NCBI GenBank assembly: GCA_050288085.1
Contig: JBNKDD010000095.1
Coordinates: 1-19,139 of the forward strand
Direction: 5' to 3'
Length of the DNA stretch: 19,139 nt
Source: JBNKDD01 sp050288085
GTDB taxonomy: Bacteria; Chloroflexota; Anaerolineae; Aggregatilineales; UBA3940
The notes beneath the pieces are model-generated. The model searched no databases. It was not told where the DNA came from and saw only the letters and a list, made by a program, of their open reading frames with translations. The position numbers and the translations under genes were made by a program. Positions 1 through 6,123 of the stretch are shown piece after piece. Numbering within the stretch: position 1 is the stretch's first letter; every line of letters begins with the position of its first letter.

Positions 1-566
1 AGGGTAGCCTTATGCCCCACTGATACGTAAATCGGTTTGACGTTGGTCCGGGTACGCAGTACCACACCGATATCCTCCCCCTTATCCTTAAGCAGTTCGA
101 ACGACCCTTTTTCAGGGGCAAGTTCGCCGTGCTGCCCGATCAACCAGGTTTTCCCGCAGCCAACAGTTGACGCATCCCACCACAACCCAATGTGACTGGC
201 GATCCCGATCCGGCGCGGGTGGGCGATTCCCTGCCCATCAAAGATATACACGCCGGGTTGAGATTGTAACTTTTTCTGTGCTTCGAGGATCACCGCCCCC
301 TCGCGGAAGCTCAACAAGCCGGTAATATAAGGAAAGGGAGTTGGGATTTCCGCCAGGGCCGTCTCGACGATCTGCATCTCAGGAAAGGTCAGTACTACGA
401 TGGCCGCCTGGCTGGTGTTGTTCTTGACGCTCACATCAACACCGGCTACCAGTTCGAGCCGATCAAGATCGATCGGGGTGCGCGTGTCCACCTGGGTGGC
501 TAAAGTCTTCTGTAGAACAATGGCCTCCTGGGGTGTCATGTCCCAGGAATGCGGGATACCCGTCAT
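1..566 (-). CDS. nfi: Endonuclease V (deoxyinosine 3' endonuclease), 3' end beyond the window
   Basis: Translating the minus strand from the ATG at 566-564 gives an open frame of about 188 residues that runs off the left edge. It reads MTGIPHSWDMTPQEAIVLQK at the N-terminus. It then shows endonuclease V landmarks: GVDVS with the first metal-binding Asp, PYITGLLSFRE (the PYIP-type strand-separating wedge), FDGQGIAHPRRIGIASHIG with the second catalytic Asp and the HPRR motif, and a DASTVGCGKTWLIG segment in place of the commoner D-x-PTIG-x-AK. The family cleaves DNA one nucleotide 3' of deoxyinosine in repair of deaminated adenine. A strong Shine-Dalgarno (GGAGG, plus-strand complement at 572-576) supports the start. 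The gene is divergent from rarA across 83 nt. The family call is secure; only the C-terminal end is unseen. Confidence 0.93.
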   Translation of the reverse strand, partial: MTGIPHSWDMTPQEAIVLQKTLATQVDTRTPIDLDRLELVAGVDVSVKNNTSQAAIVVLTFPEMQIVETALAEIPTPFPYITGLLSFREGAVILEAQKKLQSQPGVYIFDGQGIAHPRRIGIASHIGLWWDASTVGCGKTWLIGQHGELAPEKGSFELLKDKGEDIGVVLRTRTNVKPIYVSVGHKAT

Positions 567-649
567 ATTCACCTCCGCAAAATGTCAATACCTGTTAGAA
601 TCTCCGGTGTAACTGTTGACCGCTTAATTGTAACCTGTGAGAGGCTATA

Positions 650-1960
650 ATGGATTTGTTTGAGTACAGTCGCCAGGATCAATTTAAAAAAGAATCACCA
701 CTGGCCCACCGGATGAGGCCGCGCACCTTCGACCAGTTTGTGGGGCAAGAGCACATCGTCGGGCCGGGCAAATTGCTGCGTCGGGCCATTGAAGCCGACC
801 GCCTGACCTCGATCATCCTGTGGGGGCCAGCCGGAAGCGGCAAAACAACCCTCGCCAATATCATCGCAGAGAGCACGGCCAGTCATTTTGAAACGTTAAG
901 CGCCGTCCTGTCCGGGGTGAAGGATTTACGCGAGGTGATCCACGCCACGAAAGAACGTCGCAATCTACACGGAACCCGCACCGTGTTATTCATCGATGAG
1001 ATCCACCGGTGGAACAAGGCCCAACAGGACGCTTTGCTTCCTCATGTCGAAGAGGGCATGGTAATCCTGATCGGTGCGACGACCGAGAATCCCTACTTCG
1101 AGATCATCCGTCCCTTGATCAGCCGATCGCGGGTGTTTGAACTGCAACAACTCCAACCGGAAGATATCCGCGCGATCTTGCAGCAGGCCATCACCGATAA
1201 AGAACGAGGCTATGGGATGCGCCGCATCCAGATCACCGAGGAGGCAATTGAACACTTCATCCGGCTGTCCAATGGTGATGCCCGAAATGCGCTCAACGCA
1301 CTGGAACTGGCCGTTCTGACCACATCCCCGCAGGAAGACGGCACGATCCAGATCGATCTTCAAGTGGCCCAGGAGAGCATCCAGCAGCGGGCGGTGCGAT
1401 ACGACAAAGGGGCCGACGAGCACTACGATACGATCAGCGCCTTCATTAAATCAGTACGAGGTTCGGAACCGGACGCTGCGCTCTACTGGCTGTCAAAGAT
1501 GATTGAGGCCGGAGAAGACCCGCGTTTTATCCTGCGGCGGTTGTACATCCTGGCAGCGGAGGATATCGGTTTGGCCGACCCACAGGGAATCGTGGTGGTC
1601 AATGCCTGTGCCCAGGCGTTTGAATGGGTGGGGCTGCCGGAGGGATTGTATTTCCTGTCGGAAGCGACGCTTTACCTGTCAACCGCCCACAAGAGCAACA
1701 GCACCGGGGCCATCTTCAGCACATTGGATGAAGTCAAGCAGGGATCCAGCACGATTGTACCGATCCACCTGCGCGACAGTCCCCGTGAAAAGAGTGCCAA
1801 GCAGCCATCCTACGTTTATCCTCACGATCACCCGGATCACTTCATCAGGCAGCAATACCTGCCGGACGAATTAGAAGGTAAACGCTGGTATAAACCATCT
1901 GACCAGGGGTACGAACAACAGGTGGCTGAATGGTTAGCTCATCTGCGGGGGGAGAAATAA
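650..1960 (+). CDS. rarA: Replication-associated recombination protein A (AAA+ ATPase, RarA/MgsA)
   Basis: This 436-aa protein has the full RarA/MgsA/WRNIP1 layout. The N-terminal segment SPLAHRMRPRTFDQFVGQEH is followed by Walker A GPAGSGKT (59-66; the usual form is GPPGTGKT) and Walker B LFIDEIHRWNKAQQD (D116, E117). Sensor 1 is IGATTENPYFE, and an arginine-finger-type SRSRVFEL follows. The C-terminal tetramerisation half contains RYDKGADEHYDTISAFIKSVRGS and ends in the typical HDHPDHFIRQQYLPDELEGK region. Family members act at stalled replication forks and interact with SSB and RecA. The length is normal for the family. The ATG at 650 has a GAGG Shine-Dalgarno at 641-644. The gene is head-to-head with endonuclease V and convergent with the next gene. 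Confidence 0.96.
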   Translation: MDLFEYSRQDQFKKESPLAHRMRPRTFDQFVGQEHIVGPGKLLRRAIEADRLTSIILWGPAGSGKTTLANIIAESTASHFETLSAVLSGVKDLREVIHATKERRNLHGTRTVLFIDEIHRWNKAQQDALLPHVEEGMVILIGATTENPYFEIIRPLISRSRVFELQQLQPEDIRAILQQAITDKERGYGMRRIQITEEAIEHFIRLSNGDARNALNALELAVLTTSPQEDGTIQIDLQVAQESIQQRAVRYDKGADEHYDTISAFIKSVRGSEPDAALYWLSKMIEAGEDPRFILRRLYILAAEDIGLADPQGIVVVNACAQAFEWVGLPEGLYFLSEATLYLSTAHKSNSTGAIFSTLDEVKQGSSTIVPIHLRDSPREKSAKQPSYVYPHDHPDHFIRQQYLPDELEGKRWYKPSDQGYEQQVAEWLAHLRGEK

Positions 1961-1986
1961 CGGGAAAGTAATCAAACACAAAAGGT

Positions 1987-2044
1987 TCATGTCCAGCACA
2001 ATTGCAAGGCAATGTCCTGCCAGATTCATTTGTACTGGACATGA
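1987..2044. repeat. Long imperfect inverted repeat between convergent genes (possible terminator or structured RNA)
   Basis: A left arm TCATGTCCAGCACAA (1987-2001) and right arm TTGTACTGGACATGA (2030-2044) pair over 15 bp with one mismatch. The 28-nt loop contains a small GGCA/TGCC stem (2008-2011 with 2018-2021). It lies between the stop of rarA and the stop of the minus-strand 188-aa gene. There is no T-tract on either side, so a classical intrinsic terminator is not clear-cut. Transcription-stop hairpin, RNA stabiliser or REP-like element are all possible. Confidence 0.55.
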
Positions 2045-2052
2045 GCCGGGAA

Positions 2053-2619
2053 TTAAGAGATCTCGATCTCAAATGTTGCGCAGATGTCGTTACCTGGATA
2101 TCCCTCTGTAGGCCTGACCACAAAATTCTCCCCTTCCTGCTTCAAGAGTCGGCAAGCTTCCCACAGCGAACCATAAACGGTTTCGTTTGATGCAGGGAGA
2201 TTGCTCTTTACCTGAAAGTGTTTTTCTCCCAATTTGGTAACTATGAAACCAAATGTCGGTGGTGCGTTTCGGACATAGCCTCGCGTTGTGATGGAATTCA
2301 AGCCCGTAGACAAATAGTCTTCAATGCTGGCATAAGCTCCAGTAGATAACAGATTTGCCATACTGGCCTTACCAATAGCAACTAAAGCGCTGGAACCACT
2401 GGGACTTTTAAGAATTTCCGCGTCTATATCATAGTACATTTGAAGTGGATACCATTGATCATCCTGGATCATATCCAAGGAAAGGCCATGCCTTTTTAGA
2501 ACTGGTTCAACAATATGAGACTCAAGGTTACTAAAATAGACTTTAACGACCCGACCCAGAATCTCTGAACCTTCCGGTGCCTGAAATGGAACCGCTTGAT
2601 AGGGCATCTCTGCTGACAT
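2053..2619 (-). CDS. Unrecognised 188-aa protein
   Basis: I do not recognise this protein. The open frame extends up to a TTG at 2643, but the ATG at 2619 (MSAEMPYQAVPF) is preceded by GGAGAA at a good distance and is chosen as the start. There is no signal peptide or membrane helix. The protein has a mixed helix/strand pattern. The first half contains GRVVKVYFSNLESHIVEPVL and a DDQWYPLQMYYDI motif. The second half (TFGFIVTKLGEKHFQVKSNL then a GSLWEACRLL helix) looks like a strand-strand-helix unit. The order faintly recalls small ligand-sensor domains of the heme-NO-binding or V4R kind, but this is speculation. The stretch appears more AT-rich than rarA, which may hint at acquisition. It is probably monocistronic, with its own promoter at 2691-2719. 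Confidence 0.7.
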   Translation of the reverse strand: MSAEMPYQAVPFQAPEGSEILGRVVKVYFSNLESHIVEPVLKRHGLSLDMIQDDQWYPLQMYYDIDAEILKSPSGSSALVAIGKASMANLLSTGAYASIEDYLSTGLNSITTRGYVRNAPPTFGFIVTKLGEKHFQVKSNLPASNETVYGSLWEACRLLKQEGENFVVRPTEGYPGNDICATFEIEIS

Positions 2620-2690
2620 ATTCTTTTCTCCGATTAATATCAAGTTGTTAGGGTGTTTATAACAGACAGCTTACGAAACCATATTTTTGT

Positions 2691-2719
2691 ATAATAGTTC
2701 AGGGGCAATCTTCAGGCAA
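2691..2719 (-). promoter_or_regulatory. Probable sigma-70-type promoter of the 188-aa gene
   Basis: On the minus strand, a -35-like TTGCCT (2719-2714) and a -10-like TATTAT (2696-2691) are separated by exactly 17 nt. Both point at the ATG at 2619. This is pattern matching only. Confidence 0.5.
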
Positions 2720-2802
2720 ATTGGCTCAAATCAAATAAGTCTCGCCCACACAGTCGGACGAGGCTCGGTTTTGTCCAGATGCAATCGTAATCACTTCATA
2801 GC

Positions 2803-4155
2803 TCAGGGCATCCAGATTCTCAGGACGCCATCATCCCGGCCAATACCGACAGCCAACCGATTATCGGCCAATGTGACAGCAGCTATGTTGGTTGTCAGTG
2901 TTCCGCCGATGGGAATGCTCCATGCGACTTTAGCGCCCTCTGTCGTATGTTGAATGAAGTTTAGATCGGTGCGCGGCTGATTGGGAATCAAAATTCCAAC
3001 ACGCCCATCTCCATCAAAATCTCCGGCGAGGATCATATCCGGGTTGCGGGTGTTGATCACGTGCGAAGTGTAGCCGGTTATCTCGGCTGATAGTTGCAGC
3101 ACGCTTTGACTCAGTTGGAAGAACTCGACCGTCCCGCCGATATGAGGAGTCAGCACGTCCACCAGCTCAAGCCGCCCATCCGGGCCAAAGGGCGCGACGG
3201 CTGCCTGATTGCGCCAGCGATGCCCTTGACCAATCGCCGGACCCACCGCCAGCAGTTCACCGGATTCTTCATAGACAGCAAGCTGCGCTCCTTGATCATT
3301 GTTGCTGAGAGTGACGATAATCTCTCGCTGCCCGTCGTCGCTCAGGTCAGCCCAGATAGGCGCGATTCCTTCGATCACCTGATCTTCCGGCACCGGGATT
3401 ACCCGGACGATTCGCGGTTCCGGCTGCGTTTCGATCAGGGTGATGCTGCTGGCTTCGATCTCATCGGCAAGTATCCCGTGATCGTAGAGAGTCGTCGGGC
3501 CGGTCAACAACAGCAGCCGCCCATCCTCATCGATCAAGATGCGGGCATCGGGCAAGGCATCAACAGCCAACCGGGCCGCTTCGACACCATCTCCCCAGAA
3601 AACCAGATCGCCAGAATTCTCGATGAAGGCGATCTGACCAGAGCCGGGAAGCACTACCGGATGAGTCAACGTAGAGGGATCCCGTGATGGCGGGGTGATG
3701 ATCACCGGGTTGCCGTTTTCAATGGTGAGCAAAGGGGGCATACCAGGTGGCAACTTATCCGGTGTGACGGTGATAGCCTGCACTCCCCCGTCAACGAATC
3801 GAATACCATAAACCTGTCCTTCGGTAGTCACCATCACCCACAGGCTGCCCCTCTCAATGGGAGCAGCGACCACCCAGGCAGGCATCCCATCCAATGCAAT
3901 ATCAAGCGGTTCCAGGTCGGGCAATGCTCCCTGCCCCTCAACCAACCGATTTCCATCGGCGCGGTGGTAGGTATAACCGATGAAGTCAGGTGTATTTTCA
4001 ACACTCGTTTGGGGGGTAGGTATTTCAGTTTGCGGCTCAGATTCGTTCTGGGCAGGCGTTACCGGAATTGGCGTTATTAATGAAGGTGGTGGCGCTGCCA
4101 CCGGTCGGCAGGCCACCATCATAACAGACAGAATCAACCATCTGTAATTTTTCAT
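2803..4155 (-). CDS. Lipoprotein with FG-GAP/VCBS-like beta-propeller repeats
   Basis: This is a 450-aa secreted lipoprotein. The N-terminus MKNYRWLILSVMMVAC carries a lipobox (M-V-A-C16), followed by a Pro/Thr-rich spacer to about residue 50. The rest is all-beta. Two Asp-rich loops of the FG-GAP/VCBS (integrin-type calcium-binding) kind are visible: DLSDDGQREI from D270 and DFDGDGRVGI from D379. Each sits between hydrophobic strands, as in a propeller. The final repeat ends DGVLRIWMP, also propeller-like. Such proteins usually act outside the cell in adhesion or binding; the ligand is unknown. The start ATG overlaps the stop of the upstream membrane gene in an ATGA tetranucleotide, so translation is probably coupled. 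It is the last gene of the padR operon. The lipoprotein call is firm; the propeller fold is inferred. Confidence 0.8.
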   Translation of the reverse strand: MKNYRWLILSVMMVACRPVAAPPPSLITPIPVTPAQNESEPQTEIPTPQTSVENTPDFIGYTYHRADGNRLVEGQGALPDLEPLDIALDGMPAWVVAAPIERGSLWVMVTTEGQVYGIRFVDGGVQAITVTPDKLPPGMPPLLTIENGNPVIITPPSRDPSTLTHPVVLPGSGQIAFIENSGDLVFWGDGVEAARLAVDALPDARILIDEDGRLLLLTGPTTLYDHGILADEIEASSITLIETQPEPRIVRVIPVPEDQVIEGIAPIWADLSDDGQREIIVTLSNNDQGAQLAVYEESGELLAVGPAIGQGHRWRNQAAVAPFGPDGRLELVDVLTPHIGGTVEFFQLSQSVLQLSAEITGYTSHVINTRNPDMILAGDFDGDGRVGILIPNQPRTDLNFIQHTTEGAKVAWSIPIGGTLTTNIAAVTLADNRLAVGIGRDDGVLRIWMP

Positions 4156-4898
4156 GCCGTCTGAGCCTTTGAGGTTCTCCGCAGCCCTAACCAGACAAAT
4201 GTACCCAGCACCCAGGTGAATGCAAGGGCAATCAATAACATACTCGTCATACCGATCAAGTCACCATGCTGCACAACCACAGAACTCCCGGTACTAAGCA
4301 TTATGAGGCTGTGATTCAGCAGCCAGGCTATCCCCGATAAAATACCAACTATTGTCAGGGGACGGGGCAGACCATTGTCTTTCACATTGGATAGAATCAG
4401 GGCCACTCCGATAGCGCCTATAAGCATCTCGCCTACTCTCCAGCCAGATAGCCCGCCGGGGATCGGTATACTAGAGATGATGAGCGCTAATAGCCCAACA
4501 GCCAGCGCGATAAGGGGAGATACTAAACCAATGATCAGGCGTTGACGGGCACTGCGGGCAAGGATAAACGGCAAGAGTATATTGGGTACAACTGACAACA
4601 GGATAAAGATCAATCCTATCACCTCAGAAGTAGACATAATTCCAAACCCAATCACAGCCAGAATAGCACTGATCAACGGGCATAACCCTATCAGAATGAA
4701 CGTTGATTCCTTACGGTCAGACATAACAACACTCCTTTGTGGATACAGATAGGCGTCACAAATCCCAATCACAATATCGAATACGTCGCGCAGGTAGATA
4801 GAATGGTACTGCTCAAGGAAGTCCGCGAACTCATCACCATAACGCACACGCCAGACCGAGGGATAAAGACGAACCAGCCAGATTGCTACTTGTTTCAT
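4152..4898 (-). CDS. PadR-associated six-helix membrane protein, paralogue B
   Basis: This 248-aa protein starts at the ATG at 4898 (MKQVAIWLVRLYPSVW), chosen because it aligns with the start of its upstream paralogue. The longer frame to 4949 runs through decayed padR sequence. The cytoplasmic N-terminal segment carries LYPSVWRVRYGDEFADFLEQ and a CDAYLYPQR motif. This is the 'YPxxWRxRYGxE' prefix common in membrane proteins encoded next to PadR regulators. From about residue 60 there are six predicted transmembrane helices with a GLSGWRVGEML loop. The C-terminus is basic (LGLRRTSKAQTA). It is similar to the next gene upstream along most of its length. Its function is unknown. It could be a permease-like partner or an envelope-stress component under PadR control. 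Confidence 0.82.
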   Translation of the reverse strand: MKQVAIWLVRLYPSVWRVRYGDEFADFLEQYHSIYLRDVFDIVIGICDAYLYPQRSVVMSDRKESTFILIGLCPLISAILAVIGFGIMSTSEVIGLIFILLSVVPNILLPFILARSARQRLIIGLVSPLIALAVGLLALIISSIPIPGGLSGWRVGEMLIGAIGVALILSNVKDNGLPRPLTIVGILSGIAWLLNHSLIMLSTGSSVVVQHGDLIGMTSMLLIALAFTWVLGTFVWLGLRRTSKAQTA

Positions 4899-4961
4899 AT
4901 GGCATTCAGCCCCAATTTTTTTATCCTTCGCTGCTCCATGACCACACACGTTAATCTGTCC
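4899..4961 (-). pseudogene. Vestige of a second padR 3' end between the two paralogues
   Basis: The spacer between the two membrane genes aligns with the last ~60 nt of the intact padR. On the plus strand both contain CAGCCC, CCTTC, CTCCATGACC and ACGTT in the same order and spacing, immediately beside the start codon of a membrane gene. In the padR reading frame the vestige reads RVWSWSSEG then stop, against RMRSWSGEG in intact padR. A one-base deletion and an in-frame stop show it is dead as padR. It marks a tandem duplication of a padR-plus-membrane-gene unit, with later loss of most of the second padR. Confidence 0.8.
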
Positions 4962-4979
4962 GGGGCATTTTCATGCCCC
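4962..4979 (-). repeat. GC-rich hairpin overlapping the stop codon of membrane paralogue A
   Basis: On the plus strand GGGGCAT (4962-4968) and ATGCCCC (4973-4979) form a perfect 7-bp stem around TTTC. As minus-strand RNA the loop is GAAA, a stable GNRA tetraloop. It covers the TGA stop at 4973-4971 and lies just before the padR vestige. There is no U-tract, so it could attenuate or stabilise the operon mRNA between the paralogues rather than terminate it. Confidence 0.5.
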
Positions 4980-5735
4980 CCAACGAAACAATGTCGTTCT
5001 TTTTCGCAGTGCTAACCAGACAAACGTACCCAGCACCCACGTTGCCCCAAGGGCATTCAATGCTACCAATGTTATACTGGGAAGGTCCTGAACAGGCGGT
5101 ATTAACGACGGCCCCCCAACTTCAAGCATCATGAAAGTGTGATGAAGCAGCCAGCTTGTGCCCAATAGAATGCCAACAATAGACAGCGGGCGGGGCAACC
5201 CATTGTCCTTCACATTAGCCAGGATCAGCGCCACCCCGATAGCGCCTAAAAGCATCTCCGCAACCCTCCAGCCAGAAAGTCCACGAGGGAGCGGTATATT
5301 AAAGAGTATGAGCACAAAGAATCCAACAACCAGAGCAATAAGGGGAGAAACTGCACCAATCACCAGGCGTTGATGGGCACTGCGGGCAAGGATGAACGGC
5401 AAAAGCACACTAGGCACAATTGACAATGCAACGAAAAACAGTCCTATAACCTCGTAAATGGAGACTATTCCCACTCCGATGATAAACAGTATTGTACTGA
5501 TCAACGGGCATAACCCTATGAGAATGAACGTTGATTCTTTCCGAGCCAATTGTTCAGACATAACCATATTCCTTTGTGGATACAGATAGGCATCACAAAT
5601 CCCAATCACAATATCGAGCACATCGCGCAGGCAGATAGAATGGTACTGCTCAAGGAAGTCCGTAAATTCATCACCGTACCGTGTCCGCCAGACTGAGGGA
5701 TAAAGGCGAACCAACCAGACAGCTATTCGTTTCAT
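4971..5735 (-). CDS. PadR-associated six-helix membrane protein, paralogue A
   Basis: This 254-aa protein begins MKRIAVWLVRLYPSVWRTRY and shares the YPSVWRxRYGDEFxDFLEQ prefix and the CDAYLYPQR motif with its neighbour. Six hydrophobic helices follow: FILIGLCPLISTILFIIGVG, EVIGLFFVALSIVPSVLLPF, the LVIGAVSPLIALVVGFFVL region, AEMLLGAIGVALILANV, SIVGILLGTSWLLHHTFMML and ITLVALNALGATWVLGTFVW. The C-terminus is basic (RKRTTLFRWGA). The start ATG overlaps the padR stop in an ATGA, so the repressor and this protein are translated as a coupled pair. In known PadR systems the co-transcribed gene is often a transporter or a membrane protein induced by the ligand. No catalytic motif is visible, so the role remains unknown. 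Confidence 0.85.
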   Translation of the reverse strand: MKRIAVWLVRLYPSVWRTRYGDEFTDFLEQYHSICLRDVLDIVIGICDAYLYPQRNMVMSEQLARKESTFILIGLCPLISTILFIIGVGIVSIYEVIGLFFVALSIVPSVLLPFILARSAHQRLVIGAVSPLIALVVGFFVLILFNIPLPRGLSGWRVAEMLLGAIGVALILANVKDNGLPRPLSIVGILLGTSWLLHHTFMMLEVGGPSLIPPVQDLPSITLVALNALGATWVLGTFVWLALRKRTTLFRWGA

Positions 5736-6049
5736 ACGGTGTCCAGCCCTAGCCTTCTTAAGCCTTCACCACTCCATGACCGCATACGTTCCAGCTCTGT
5801 CTGGAGAAATTGACTTCCCGCTTCGGTTAGACGGTATGGCTGCCGTCTTGAGCCGTCTTCCACCGGTTCGATCAAAGCCCGCGCTTCCAGCCGGGAGATA
5901 GCACCATACAGCGTGCCAGGGCCGAGTTGAATCCCCGCCATAACTTCGACATCTTCCATGATGGCATAACCGTGTTTCTCACCCTCGGCCAGGCTGACCA
6001 TAATCAGCAGCGCCGGGCTGTGATACCGCCCTAGATCATCTTTGCTCAC
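5732..6049 (-). CDS. PadR-family winged-helix transcriptional regulator
   Basis: This 105-aa protein matches the PadR-like core: ALLIMVSLAEGEKHGYAIMEDV (helices 1-2), GIQLGPGTLYGAISRLEARAL (recognition helix, with the diagnostic GTLYxAIxRLE) and LIEPVEDGSRRQPYRLTEAG (beta-hairpin wing and YxLTxxG). The C-terminal dimerisation helix is short. The start is GTG at 6049, with GGGTGA just upstream. PadR regulators are usually repressors released by small hydrophobic ligands, and they often repress their own operon. Here a promoter and a perfect inverted repeat lie directly upstream. The gene heads a four-gene minus-strand operon and overlaps the next gene by an ATGA. Confidence 0.93.
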   Translation of the reverse strand: MSKDDLGRYHSPALLIMVSLAEGEKHGYAIMEDVEVMAGIQLGPGTLYGAISRLEARALIEPVEDGSRRQPYRLTEAGSQFLQTELERMRSWSGEGLRRLGLDTV

Positions 6050-6063
6050 TATTCACCCGCTTT

Positions 6064-6097
6064 TATTACGTATTGCGATATAACGTTATACGTAATA
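6064..6097. promoter_or_regulatory. Candidate PadR operator: perfect 10-bp inverted repeat with an inner palindrome
   Basis: The arms TATTACGTAT (6064-6073) and ATACGTAATA (6088-6097) are exact reverse complements, 14 nt apart. A second palindrome, TATAACGTTATA (6079-6090), sits inside and runs into the right arm. The element lies 15 nt upstream of the padR GTG and covers the padR -10 box and the expected transcript start. That is where an autorepressor would bind. The PadR assignment is inferred from position and symmetry. Confidence 0.65.
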
Positions 6098-6123
6098 TAC
6101 AGCAGGACTCTATGAGTTGTCAA
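6094..6123 (-). promoter_or_regulatory. Promoter of the padR operon
   Basis: On the minus strand a consensus -35 TTGACA (6123-6118) is followed after 18 nt by TATATT (6099-6094). The -35 overlaps the last codons of hypF. The -10 overlaps the right arm of the inverted repeat. Confidence 0.65.

Noticed and set aside
645..652. TATAAT overlapping the rarA start codon as a promoter
   Set aside because: Transcription from it would begin inside the gene, beyond the well-supported ATG and its Shine-Dalgarno. The match is a by-product of TATA followed by ATG.
986..1423. 145-aa minus-strand frame inside rarA
   Set aside because: It is antisense to an unmistakable AAA+ gene, has no family motifs and no Shine-Dalgarno.
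3094..3687. 197-aa plus-strand frame inside the FG-GAP-like lipoprotein gene
   Set aside because: Shadow frame: the minus-strand gene has a lipobox, ordered Asp-rich repeats and operon coupling, while this frame shows no motif.
4899..4949. N-terminal extension of membrane paralogue B to a GTG at 4949
   Set aside because: The extra 17 residues come from decayed padR sequence, and the paralogue starts at the equivalent of ATG 4898.
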